DNA from: Rhodococcus sp. 14-2470-1b
GTDB lineage: Bacteria; Actinomycetota; Actinomycetes; Mycobacteriales; Mycobacteriaceae
Length of the DNA: 64,000 nucleotides
NCBI RefSeq assembly: GCF_002259415.1
Contig: NZ_NPFY01000003.1
Coordinates: 18,765-82,764 of the forward strand
Reading direction: 5' to 3'
Shown: positions 11,477 to 21,169 of the stretch, piece by piece
How positions within the stretch are numbered: position 1 is the first letter of the stretch
Layout: every line of letters begins with the position of its first letter
Made by a program: the position numbers and the translations under genes
Notes under the pieces: generated by a model
Databases searched by the model: none
Seen by the model: the letters and a program-made list of their open reading frames with translations, nothing else
Told to the model about the DNA's origin: nothing

Positions 11477-12307
11477 TCACACTGACGTGAACCGACCACC
11501 GCGCCGAGCCAGCTCCATCTCGCACTCCCGCGCGACCGACCGCGCGGGAGCTCCTCCCCCGACGCCGCTCCACAACATCGCTGCCGCCCAGCGCAACGGT
11601 AGGAGTCCGTGCACCTCGCAGGCATCGAGCACACGCTGCGCGCCGTCACCACTTCGTGACAGATCTCCCACGGAGCTGTAGGCGGCCGCCAACACGAGGT
11701 CGGTCTTGACGGTGTGGCGTAACGAATCGATCTCGTCGGCACGCCCGCGCGCGTCGAGCGCGTATCGGACCGCGTCGGGCCCTCTTCCCGAGAACATTGC
11801 GAGTTCCGCGCGGACCCACCCGAGCCTCAGGTGTTGACGCCACAGCACGTCCTTGCGCCCATCTCGCGCCATCATGTGCTCGCATCGAGCCAGCAGCGCG
11901 TCCGCGGTGCCGAATCTGCCTACGCCGAGGGCGTCCGCGGCGAGGCCGACGAGAGCATCCGCTCGCGCCCGAACGACAGCGGGATCATCGCCGGTCTCAC
12001 CCGACGGAGATCTGCGCTCGTCGAGCCCGACCGCGGCGATCGCCGTCCCGTCCACCCGCGCTGCTGCACCGTGCGCTCCCATCTGTCGTATCCAGGATGC
12101 GCGAGTCGAGTGCATCTGCGACCGCAGAGAAGGAGGAACAGGGCCGGACATCACGGCCGCATCGAGCTCGGCCGACGCGGCGAGGTACCTACCCTGTCCA
12201 CCGAGCGCGACGGCGCGGTTCCATCGCCCGCGGACGGTCGATGCCGCGGGCAACGGCCACATACCGGGTTCGGTGCCCCAGGCAGCGCGGTGAAGCCGAT
12301 CGTCCAT
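11477..12307 (-). CDS. Conserved hypothetical helical-repeat protein between sigD and whiB3
   Basis: This 276-residue protein resembles the unknown gene found at the same place in mycobacteria. It is almost all helix, with Ala/Arg/Leu-rich repeats that look like TPR units: WNRAVALGGQGRYLAASAELDAAV near 28-51 and DAYLAL-like repeats after 110. There is no signal peptide or membrane span. TPR proteins mediate protein contacts, but no partner can be named. It is transcribed away from whiB3 and ends 122 bp before sigD. Confidence 0.75.
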   Translation of the reverse strand: MDDRLHRAAWGTEPGMWPLPAASTVRGRWNRAVALGGQGRYLAASAELDAAVMSGPVPPSLRSQMHSTRASWIRQMGAHGAAARVDGTAIAAVGLDERRSPSGETGDDPAVVRARADALVGLAADALGVGRFGTADALLARCEHMMARDGRKDVLWRQHLRLGWVRAELAMFSGRGPDAVRYALDARGRADEIDSLRHTVKTDLVLAAAYSSVGDLSRSGDGAQRVLDACEVHGLLPLRWAAAMLWSGVGGGAPARSVARECEMELARRGGRFTSV

Positions 12308-12989
12308 GGTGTCGACGCTACGACCGGTAGTGGAGACTGCGAGCGCCAGGCTCGGCCTTTCGTCGGTTCTCCGTCGAACGGATGGTTACTCGGGGCCGAC
12401 CCGTGCCCTTCGCCGACTATCTTCGAAATAGCCGAGACACATTCTCGTTTGTTTCACGGAATTAACATGCGCTCTGAGGGTGCAATTGATGAGCAATTTC
12501 TGACGAGAATGTAGCCGCGAGGTTAATCGCGGGATTCGGAGCGCGCGGACGGCGGTTGCTCGCGACATGATCGGGTCGTTCGAATCCAGCAGAGGAATCC
12601 CGGGATCCTCCTGTCGATACGACCACGGACCTGCTGGCCGGCGTCCTGCACTTGCGTCCGACACCGAATCCGTTCGCTTGCCGTTCATCCCGCGATCGAG
12701 GTCTTTGCAACGAATCGACCCATGCAATTGTGTCGAAGTAAATGTCGCCCGCGTTAACTTCTCGAGATACGAGTATGCACCTCGCCACGACGGTGGCCTA
12801 TTGACTCGATTTCATTGCCCCGAATAACGTTGGCGTTGTTCACGACATCCGCGATTGGAGTATCTCGCGGAACGAGTTCACCACAAGTTCGGCGCCGCCG
12901 CCGGACGAAACCACGAATTCGCATTTCTTCTGTCTTCCACAGGAGCGTCGCCGCATCCGTTGCGGCGAGCAGACACCCTAGGAGTTCTC
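12308..12989. other. Long intergenic region upstream of whiB3
   Basis: This 682-bp region has lower GC than its neighbours and no open frame with convincing codon use on either strand. It contains a small hairpin (CCGCGA/TCGCGG, 12515-12532) and a candidate whiB3 promoter at 12801-12829. A long regulatory region fits a gene controlled by several inputs. Confidence 0.6.
12801..12829 (+). promoter_or_regulatory. Candidate whiB3 promoter
   Basis: TTGACT at 12801-12806 is followed after 16-17 bases by AATAAC/ATAACG (12823-12829). The -35 is near consensus and the -10 is weak. It would leave about 155 nt of untranslated leader before whiB3. Confidence 0.4.
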
Positions 12990-13283
12990 ATGCCGCAGCC
13001 GAATCACCTCCCTGGGCCCAATGCAGATATCTGGGATTGGCAGATGCACGGTTTGTGCCGTGGCGTCGACTCGTCGATGTTCTTCCATCCGGACGGCGAA
13101 CGCGGCCGAGCACGTGCTCAGCGTGAGATGCGTGCCAAGGAGATGTGCCGAACCTGCCCGGTTCTCGCACAGTGCAGGTCCCACGCGCTCAGCGTCTCGG
13201 AACCCTATGGAATCTGGGGCGGAATGTCCGAGACCGAGCGGGAGATGTACGCACGCCACAACCGTCGTCGAATCGCGGTTTAG
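12990..13283 (+). CDS. whiB3: WhiB-family redox-sensing transcription factor (WhiB3)
   Basis: WhiB proteins bind a [4Fe-4S] cluster and interact with the primary sigma factor; WhiB3 responds to redox state and controls lipid and stress genes in mycobacteria. The 97-residue protein has the four cluster cysteines C23, C53, C56 and C62, and the turn motif GIWGG at 74-78. The N-terminus MPQPNHLPGPNADIWDWQ is WhiB3-like, as is the location next to groEL1. I start at ATG 12990 behind GGAG; a longer open frame upstream adds 45 residues with no WhiB similarity. Confidence 0.95.
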   Translation: MPQPNHLPGPNADIWDWQMHGLCRGVDSSMFFHPDGERGRARAQREMRAKEMCRTCPVLAQCRSHALSVSEPYGIWGGMSETEREMYARHNRRRIAV

Positions 13284-13344
13284 CAGGACCGACACGAGAA
13301 GCGGGGCCTTTCCTTGGAAGGAAAGGCCCCGCTTCTCGTCCTGC
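13283..13344. terminator. Hairpin terminator between whiB3 and groEL1
   Basis: The perfect 19-bp arms 13295-13313 and 13320-13338 flank a six-base loop, and outer GCAGGAC/GTCCTGC pairs (13283-13289, 13338-13344) extend it. It lies between convergent genes and can stop both. Confidence 0.88.
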
Positions 13345-13356
13345 GAGTTACCGAAA

Positions 13357-14979
<1,623 letters not shown>

Positions 14980-15068
14980 TTACTCCTTCGAGTCAGTGAA
15001 CTCGATTGAACGCACTCCGCCCCGGGACCGAATCGAAATCGGGTACCGGGGCGGGAAGCGTTTACGGC

Positions 15069-15368
15069 CTACTTGGCGATGACAGCCAGCACGTCACGTG
15101 CCGACAGGATCAGGTACTCCTCGCCGGCGTACTTGATCTCGGTGCCGCCGTACTTGCTGTAGATGACGGTGTCGCCTTCTTTGACGTCGACCGGGATCCG
15201 GTTGCCCTTCTCGGTGACACGGCCTTCGCCGACAGCGACGACGGTGCCTTCCTGAGGCTTCTCCTTGGCTGTGTCGGGGATGACCAGACCGGAGGCGGTC
15301 GTCGTCTCGGCCTCGTTGGCCTGGACGAGGATCTTGTCCTCGAGCGGCTTGATTTTCACGCTCGCCAC
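15069..15368 (-). CDS. groES: Co-chaperonin GroES
   Basis: The 99-residue GroES caps the GroEL ring. It shows the usual [12 protein letters not shown] start, the mobile loop at about 17-35 ([16 protein letters not shown]) and [15 protein letters not shown] near 66-80. The start is a GTG at 15368. It is the first gene of groES-groEL1, controlled by the CIRCE element about 130 bp upstream. Confidence 0.97.
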   Translation of the reverse strand: MASVKIKPLEDKILVQANEAETTTASGLVIPDTAKEKPQEGTVVAVGEGRVTEKGNRIPVDVKEGDTVIYSKYGGTEIKYAGEEYLILSARDVLAVIAK

Positions 15369-15497
15369 GTTGAGCCCTCCATTGTTATGGGGTACGCGTC
15401 CGGGGTCGGATCCCCGGACTGCTGTGTTTGTACTGCACGTTCACTGCTCTGCACTTGATCCCGTCGTCGCGGGTTCCGGGACTTCGCGCATCGCTGT

Positions 15498-15524
15498 CTA
15501 GCACTCTATACACGCGAGTGCCAG
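15498..15524. promoter_or_regulatory. CIRCE operator (HrcA binding site)
   Basis: CTAGCACTC-N9-GAGTGCCAG matches the CIRCE consensus TTAGCACTC-N9-GAGTGCTAA at 15 of 18 positions. HrcA represses groESL operons through this site. A possible groES promoter read on the minus strand overlaps it: TTGAGT (15526-15531) and TATAGA (15505-15510), 15 bases apart. Confidence 0.9.
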
Positions 15525-15699
15525 CACTCAACCCCTATGGGTGCAAGGCCGTCAGCGAGCCGTACGCCTGCAGCGAAACCCCCGTCGACCACGGCACTTA
15601 CCCGCCCCTGTGAGCGGAAATGCAGGCCGTGGCAAACATTTGTACGCACGTGCGGGGCCCAGCAGCGCACCCGACGCCCAGGCGGTGCCGCGTTTCACA

Positions 15700-15729
15700 T
15701 TCGCACGGGAGCTTCTGTAACGTTAAGAT
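15700..15729 (+). promoter_or_regulatory. Candidate promoter of the Hsp70-like gene
   Basis: TTCGCA (15700-15705) and TAAGAT (15724-15729) are 18 bases apart. Transcription would begin near 15736, leaving about 75 nt before the GTG start at 15810. Confidence 0.45.
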
Positions 15730-15809
15730 AACGAGACTCCGATATGTCCACCGGACGTACGAAGCGAACGCGGGGTACAGCACAGGACCGACAGGGCGGG
15801 AGGTGGACG

Positions 15810-17399
15810 GTGAGAACTGCCATCGGCGTATCCACCGGCACCGAGGTCGTCTGCGCCGCTCTGATCATCGAAGAGGACAACGGTTCCCGCACGGTCGAGT
15901 ACCGCACCGTATCCGCCGACAGTGAGGTCAACACCGATGTCGGTGACCTCGTCGCGTCGGCCATCGATGTCGTCCTGGCCCTTGCTCCGCCGCCCGACGG
16001 CGTCGGGGCTCACGCGGGTGAGCGGGTTCGTCCGGAGGTCATCGCGGTCACCCATCGCACCGAGGACCACGCCGCATCCATCAGGTCGGCGTGCGGACGC
16101 TCCACCCACGCCATCGTTCTCGTACCCGAGACTGCCGCCGCGCATGCATTTCTCGACGATGCGGGCTCGATCGCGCGTTACCGGACGGTGACCGTCGTCG
16201 ATGTCGGCGCCACCGGGACCACCGTGTCGGTCATCGACACAGCTTCCGGTGAGGTCCGCCATGCAGAACGCACGTCGCAATTCGGTGGTGACCTCGCGGA
16301 TCGGCTGGAGTGGGATCTGCTCGAGCGCGGTGGAAGCGACGACGGCCGGGACGAGTACGAGACCGCGCTGCGCCCGCACGTGGTGAAAGTCGGGCACTTC
16401 GCACGCCGAGTCGCGGCGTCGGCGGGTTTCGATGCGGAGGCAGTGGTACTCATCGGCGGAGGGGCCCGCATCCCGTCCATCCGCGCCGTTCTCGGTTCGG
16501 TACTGGATCTTCCGGTGATCCTTCCGTCCGATCCGGACACCGTCCTCGCGCAGGGCGCGGCCTTGCTTGCATTGCACGGGGCCCCCGGGCGTTTTCCTAC
16601 CGTCGCCGACGGCAGAGGTTCGGGCGCGCGCTCGTTCGGCCGCTACGGCAGTGCGCTCGCTGGGGCCTTGCTCGTCGGCGGAATCGTGTTGGCGTACGGC
16701 ATCCAGACTCTCACCCCCAGCAACGATTCCGGAGTTTCACCCGCGGGTTCGGCCGGAACGACGTCCGAGGACGTCGAGGCCGTGAACGTTCCCGCCGGAG
16801 ACGACAACCCGATCGGCGCGCCGTCGACCAGCACCCGCGGCTCCTCGGCCGCGCCCAGCACCGGTTTTCCTCGACCGCCTGTCGTCGACTCGACGGAGTA
16901 CACGTCGGGCAGCACCACCCGACCATCGACGACGCCGTCGTTGCGTCCGGCTCCCGATCTCCCGGTCATTCCGTGGCCGGCCAGCCCACCGGAGCAGCCG
17001 ACGACCCGGCCCGCGCCGCAGTCTCCTACATCACCGCCCGGCGGCGGAGTGGACTCACCTCCGACCGACGACCCGGGCGAGACGGTGACCACCCCGCCGG
17101 TGACGACCCCTCCGGTGACGACCCCGCCGGTGACGTCGCCGGAGCCGCCCACCTCGGCACCGGGCGGGTCCACCGAGCTCAGCCCTCCTCCGTCGACTCC
17201 GGGGAGTATCCCGACCACCGACGTCAACGGAACACCGACGACCCCAGGGTTGAGCCCTCCCACGACGGTATGGTCGCCTCCGCCGAGCGCAGGAGCTTCG
17301 GACGTGGACACGGTGCAACCGACGCCGTCGAACGCGCCGACCACGTCGTCGACCACACCATCGGAACCGGCAGGCGGAGCGACCACGCCGACTGCGTGA
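15810..17399 (+). CDS. Membrane-anchored Hsp70/actin-like ATPase with Pro/Thr-rich outer tail
   Basis: The 529-residue protein has three parts. Residues 1-260 look like a short Hsp70 nucleotide-binding domain: GVSTGTEVV (phosphate 1), PETAAAHAF at 106-114, DVGATGTT at 131-138 (phosphate 2), QFGGDLAD near 157 and LIGGGARIPSIRAVL at 214-228 (adenosine motif). One membrane span follows at about 281-299. The last 230 residues are Pro/Thr/Ser-rich repeats, probably outside the cell. There is no substrate-binding domain, so it is not a normal chaperone. I chose GTG 15810 for its GGGAGGTGG ribosome site; ATG 15744 is an alternative. It diverges from groES and converges on tsaD. Function unknown. Confidence 0.8.
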   Translation: MRTAIGVSTGTEVVCAALIIEEDNGSRTVEYRTVSADSEVNTDVGDLVASAIDVVLALAPPPDGVGAHAGERVRPEVIAVTHRTEDHAASIRSACGRSTHAIVLVPETAAAHAFLDDAGSIARYRTVTVVDVGATGTTVSVIDTASGEVRHAERTSQFGGDLADRLEWDLLERGGSDDGRDEYETALRPHVVKVGHFARRVAASAGFDAEAVVLIGGGARIPSIRAVLGSVLDLPVILPSDPDTVLAQGAALLALHGAPGRFPTVADGRGSGARSFGRYGSALAGALLVGGIVLAYGIQTLTPSNDSGVSPAGSAGTTSEDVEAVNVPAGDDNPIGAPSTSTRGSSAAPSTGFPRPPVVDSTEYTSGSTTRPSTTPSLRPAPDLPVIPWPASPPEQPTTRPAPQSPTSPPGGGVDSPPTDDPGETVTTPPVTTPPVTTPPVTSPEPPTSAPGGSTELSPPPSTPGSIPTTDVNGTPTTPGLSPPTTVWSPPPSAGASDVDTVQPTPSNAPTTSSTTPSEPAGGATTPTA

Positions 17400-17411
17400 C
17401 CGAACAGTTCG

Positions 17412-18455
17412 CTACCGGGCAGCGGTGATCTGGCTGGTGGACACCGGCAGTCCCGGATCGGTGGCTGCTCGCAGATCCGACGGCTCGGCTCCTCTCGCGA
17501 TCAGGTGGGCTCCGAGCGCCGCGATCATGACACCGTTGTCGGTGCACAGCCGCGGTCGTGGAATCCTGAGCGTCAAACCTGCTTGCTCACATCGTGATTC
17601 GATGAGCGATCGAATACGAGAGTTGGCCGTGGCGCCACCGCCGAGGACGATGGTGTCGACACCGACGTCGGTCGCTGCGCGCACGGCCTTCATCGTCAAC
17701 ACATCGGCGACCGACTCCTGGAACGAGGCGGCGACATCGGCGACGGGAACGACGTCTCCCGCTCGCTGCCTGGCTTCGACGAACCGTGCCACGGCCGTCT
17801 TGACTCCGGAGAACGAGAAGTCGTAGCGGGCATCGCGTGGTCCGGTCATGCCCCGAGGGAACGCAATGGCGGTTGGGTCCCCTTGTCGCGCAGCATCGTC
17901 CAGCGCCGGACCACCCGGGTAGCCCAGTCCCAACAGTCTGGCCACCTTGTCGAACGCCTCCCCTGCCGCGTCGTCGACCGTCGTCCCCAACTCGACGATG
18001 GGCTCGCCCAGATCGTTCACGTGCAAAAGATGTGTGTGGCCACCGGAGACCAGAAGCGCCACGCAGGACGGCATCGGCCCGTGTTCGAGCGTGTCGACGG
18101 CGACATGTCCACCGAGATGATTCACCGCGTAGAACGGCACACCCCAGGCAGCCGCATACGCTTTCGCTGCGGCGACTCCCACCAGAAGCGCTCCGGCGAG
18201 GCCGGGTCCGATGGTCACGGCCACCGCGTCCGGTCGATCCAGGTCCGCCGCGGCGAGCGCGCGCCGCATCGTCGGAACGATTGCTTCCAGATGGGCGCGG
18301 GACGCCACCTCTGGGACGACGCCGCCGTAGCGTGCGTGCTCGTCGACACTGGAGGCGACCTCGTCGGCGAGCAGCTCGCACACTCCCGAGTCTCGCCAGC
18401 GAACGATGCCGACTCCCGTTTCGTCACACGAGCTTTCGATACCCATCACGTTCAT
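17412..18455 (-). CDS. tsaD: tRNA t6A threonylcarbamoyltransferase TsaD
   Basis: TsaD transfers threonylcarbamoyl from TC-AMP to A37 of ANN-decoding tRNAs, working with TsaB and TsaE. The 347-residue protein begins [16 protein letters not shown], with the metal site HLGGH near 111-115 and the actin-fold glycine loop [16 protein letters not shown] near 275. The start overlaps the rimI stop as ATGA. An open frame continues upstream but that is rimI in another frame. It is the last gene of the eight-gene glmS-to-tsaD operon. Confidence 0.97.
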   Translation of the reverse strand: MNVMGIESSCDETGVGIVRWRDSGVCELLADEVASSVDEHARYGGVVPEVASRAHLEAIVPTMRRALAAADLDRPDAVAVTIGPGLAGALLVGVAAAKAYAAAWGVPFYAVNHLGGHVAVDTLEHGPMPSCVALLVSGGHTHLLHVNDLGEPIVELGTTVDDAAGEAFDKVARLLGLGYPGGPALDDAARQGDPTAIAFPRGMTGPRDARYDFSFSGVKTAVARFVEARQRAGDVVPVADVAASFQESVADVLTMKAVRAATDVGVDTIVLGGGATANSRIRSLIESRCEQAGLTLRIPRPRLCTDNGVMIAALGAHLIARGAEPSDLRAATDPGLPVSTSQITAAR

Positions 18456-18928
18456 GCGGTTGCACCTGCCCTCGGATCGGGCCGTTGCATCGTGTAAGCA
18501 TCTGCGCCACTCGGTTGGTAATAGTTGCGGCGGGTGCCGACCACCACGAAGCCTTCTCGGACGTACAGTTCGATCGCGGGCGTATTGTCGGTGCGCACCT
18601 CGAGGAACACCGAACCGCCGTGAGCGTTCGCTTCGCTCAGCAGTCGGTCCATGAGCGCGCCTCCGATTCCGCGGCGGTGCGCAATCGGGTCGACACCGAT
18701 GGTGTGAACCTCGGACTCGGCCGAGGTACCGTGCCCGAGCAACGCGATTCCGGCGTATCCCAGAAGCTCTCCGTCTTCTCGCGCCGCGAAGTAACGATTG
18801 TGCGGCGCAGCGAGTTCGGAAAGAAACGCTTGTTCGGTCCACGGATCGTCGCCCGGAAACAGGATGCCCTCGAGCTCAGCGCACCGCGGCGCATCCGCCG
18901 GGTCCATCGGGGTGATGTCGACGCTCAT
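18452..18928 (-). CDS. rimI: Ribosomal protein alanine N-acetyltransferase, GNAT family
   Basis: The 158-residue protein is a single GNAT domain. The acetyl-CoA loop is [13 protein letters not shown] near 85-97, and the end has [28 protein letters not shown]. RimI acetylates the N-terminus of ribosomal protein S18 and is often encoded between tsaB and tsaD, as here. It is joined to both neighbours by ATGA overlaps. Confidence 0.94.
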   Translation of the reverse strand: MSVDITPMDPADAPRCAELEGILFPGDDPWTEQAFLSELAAPHNRYFAAREDGELLGYAGIALLGHGTSAESEVHTIGVDPIAHRRGIGGALMDRLLSEANAHGGSVFLEVRTDNTPAIELYVREGFVVVGTRRNYYQPSGADAYTMQRPDPRAGATA

Positions 18929-19587
18929 CGGCCTGCTGCCTTGGCGGCCTCGCGCTCGGCGATCGTCTTGGCATCAGGCCTGCGCAAGTACAGCGGGATC
19001 AACGACTCGGGGGTGATTCCCGACGTCAAACCGTCGGCCGCCGTCATGACCAGACCCGCGGGTGTGGGCGACTCGGCTTCTGCCGCAGGGAGATCGAACA
19101 ATCCGACGTGCCCCGCAGACCCGGCGATCATGGTCGCGTCACCGGGGTCGACCAGGGCAGGGGCACCCACGTCCGGGCCCGACACTCGCACGCCGGCTCG
19201 GTACCGCGCCGAATAGACTTCGCGGCGGCGTGCGTCGGTGACCACGAGCAACTCGGCTACGGTGTCGACCTGCACCGCGATGGCATCGAGACTGCACACT
19301 CCGTGCACCGGGACGCCGAGTGCGTCACCGAATGCCGCGCCGGTTGCCATTCCGACGCGCAGGCCGGTGAACGGACCAGGACCGACGCCCACGACGACGG
19401 CATCGAGATCTGCAGGCGTCAGGTCGGCCTCGGCGAGGCATTCGAGGATGTTGGGCGTCAACACCTCCGCGTGCAATCTGGCATCGACGACGACTCGGGC
19501 TGCGAGGGTGTGCGCGACACCGCCCTCGAATCGGACGACACCGGAGGTCACAGCGGGCGTGGAGGTATCGACGGCGAGAACGAGCAC
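18925..19587 (-). CDS. tsaB: t6A complex scaffold protein TsaB
   Basis: TsaB is an inactive paralogue of TsaD that pairs with it to make t6A. The 220-residue protein begins MLVLAVDTSTPAVTSGVV with the actin-like first strand, and has VGVGPGPFTGLRVGMATG near 66-83, a TsaB hallmark. It starts at GTG 19587, 33 bp after tsaE, and overlaps rimI by four bases. Confidence 0.96.
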   Translation of the reverse strand: MLVLAVDTSTPAVTSGVVRFEGGVAHTLAARVVVDARLHAEVLTPNILECLAEADLTPADLDAVVVGVGPGPFTGLRVGMATGAAFGDALGVPVHGVCSLDAIAVQVDTVAELLVVTDARRREVYSARYRAGVRVSGPDVGAPALVDPGDATMIAGSAGHVGLFDLPAAEAESPTPAGLVMTAADGLTSGITPESLIPLYLRRPDAKTIAEREAAKAAGR

Positions 19588-19620
19588 GGTATCTCAGAGT
19601 ACCCGCACGAGCACGGCCGG

Positions 19621-20136
19621 TCAGTGCTGGGCGATCCGTCGCACCTGTACACGACGAGTGTCGGACTCCGGATCACGACGGATGCGCACGGAGATGTGGG
19701 AATCGACCAACTTCTCCACCAACCCCTCGCCCCACTCGACGACGACCACGGCGTCCGCGAGGTCGGAATCGAGGTCGAGCGCATCCAACTCGTCGAGCGC
19801 GGATTCGCCCGTCATCCCCAGTCGATACGCGTCGACGTGAACCAACGTCACCGGATCGAGGCCCTCGCCCCGCCGGCCCGGTCGATGCTCGCGAGCGATG
19901 ACGAACGTCGGTGAGCTGACACGTCCCTGGACGCCGAGACCCGCCGCGATGCCGCGTGTCATCGCGGTCTTGCCCGCACCGAGGGGGCCGTCGAGCACAA
20001 CGAGGTCACCGGCCGTCAGGTGCCGGGCGAGTTGCTGCCCGAACGCTTCGGTGTCGGTTGCCGTCTCGAGAAGTCGCTCGGTGCCGTCGAACATGTCCGT
20101 GCCGGTGTCCGCTCTCGGGTCCGTGAGGTCAGACAA
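19621..20136 (-). CDS. tsaE: t6A biosynthesis ATPase TsaE
   Basis: TsaE is the small ATPase that drives turnover of the TsaB-TsaD complex. The 171-residue protein has Walker A GPLGAGKT at 50-57, SSPTFVIAREH near 78, and VVVVEWGEGL near 134, all family features. The start is a TTG at 20136 supported by AGGAGG four bases upstream; ATG 20094 is possible but would leave a weaker site. It overlaps the hydrolase gene by 8 bp. Confidence 0.95.
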   Translation of the reverse strand: MSDLTDPRADTGTDMFDGTERLLETATDTEAFGQQLARHLTAGDLVVLDGPLGAGKTAMTRGIAAGLGVQGRVSSPTFVIAREHRPGRRGEGLDPVTLVHVDAYRLGMTGESALDELDALDLDSDLADAVVVVEWGEGLVEKLVDSHISVRIRRDPESDTRRVQVRRIAQH

Positions 20137-21169
20137 TGCCCCTCCTGCCGGATCGACGCTGGGCCCTCAGCTCCATGGCGCGGGTACCGAGCCGCACCAG
20201 CGCGGCGTTCACCTTGTCCGGGAATTCCAGCTGAACGAGGTGGCCGGCCTGACGAATCCGCACCATCTCGGCTTCCGGAAGTGCATCGGCGAGCGCAACC
20301 GAACTGTCGAACGGAATGATCCAATCGTCGTCGCCGCACACGACCGTCGTCGGAACGCGCAGAAGCTCGGCGAGTGCATCGCTCTCGTCGTGCAATTCCA
20401 GCGTCTCGAGAAAGTTCACGATGGTCACGACGGAGGTGTCGTCGATCATCTTCTGCGAGAACTCGACCAGCCGCGGACTCACCCGCGTTCCGTAGGACGC
20501 CGCACGCAGTACCGGTGCGATGAGCGTCTTCGCCGCGCCGCGGCCGAACTGGACAACACCGGGAGAGGTGCGTACGGCCAGTCGGAACGCGTCGACCACC
20601 GGGTTGTCGAGGCTGCGACCGAGCCCTGTCTCCGCCAGGCCTGCCGCCGTCGTCGAGATCAATCCGACCCCGACGACCCGCTCTCGTACCAATTCGGGTC
20701 TCTGCCTGGTCATGGACAGGACGGTCATTCCACCCATCGAATGCCCGATCAGCATCAGGTGTCCTCGCGGCGCGACGGCGCGGATGACCGCGTCGAGATC
20801 GAGGCCGAGCTGGGCGATCGTGCAGCTCTCCGGCGTCGGGATCCCGGACTTACCGTGTCCTCGCTGGTCGTAGAACACCATGCGCACCTTCGAGCCCCAC
20901 TCCTGCTCGAGCGCCTGACGCTGGAAGTGCCACGACGCCATCCGCAGGCAGTACCCGTGCACGAACACTGCGGTGATGGGCGCGTCGGTGGGCCCGACTT
21001 CCCGCACGGCCAGCGGAACCCCGTCGTCGGCGATGACGATCGACCCTCGGTCGGCGTCCATCAGCTCGAGGTTCTCGCCTGCGAGCGGGTCCTTGTTGGA
21101 CCTCAGCAAGGTTTCGCGTAACGCGATCCCGACACTGCCGAAGATCCCGAAGCTCTCGGCCAGTTTCAC
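20129..21169 (-). CDS. Alpha/beta hydrolase
   Basis: The 346-residue protein is an alpha/beta hydrolase with an FVHGYCLRMASW oxyanion region, the nucleophile elbow LIGHSMGGMTVL (Ser near 150), an acid in VCGDDDWIIP, and the His in RQAGHLVQLEFP near 316. An N-terminal segment of about 60 residues precedes the fold. Its substrate is not apparent. It starts at GTG 21169, overlapping the alr stop as GTGA, and lies between alr and tsaE in the operon, as a similar gene does in relatives. Confidence 0.85.
   Translation of the reverse strand: MKLAESFGIFGSVGIALRETLLRSNKDPLAGENLELMDADRGSIVIADDGVPLAVREVGPTDAPITAVFVHGYCLRMASWHFQRQALEQEWGSKVRMVFYDQRGHGKSGIPTPESCTIAQLGLDLDAVIRAVAPRGHLMLIGHSMGGMTVLSMTRQRPELVRERVVGVGLISTTAAGLAETGLGRSLDNPVVDAFRLAVRTSPGVVQFGRGAAKTLIAPVLRAASYGTRVSPRLVEFSQKMIDDTSVVTIVNFLETLELHDESDALAELLRVPTTVVCGDDDWIIPFDSSVALADALPEAEMVRIRQAGHLVQLEFPDKVNAALVRLGTRAMELRAQRRSGRRGIV

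Noticed and set aside
12386..12827. Open frames on both strands ahead of whiB3
   Set aside because: They have no codon bias, overlap each other and lack ribosome sites. I treat the region as noncoding.
17055..17140. Repeated GTGACGACCCC units as a possible CRISPR array
   Set aside because: They are in-frame coding repeats for VTTPP in the Hsp70-like gene, with no spacers.
17412..18842. 476-codon version of TsaD
   Set aside because: The extra N-terminus covers rimI out of frame. TsaD begins [10 protein letters not shown] at 18455.
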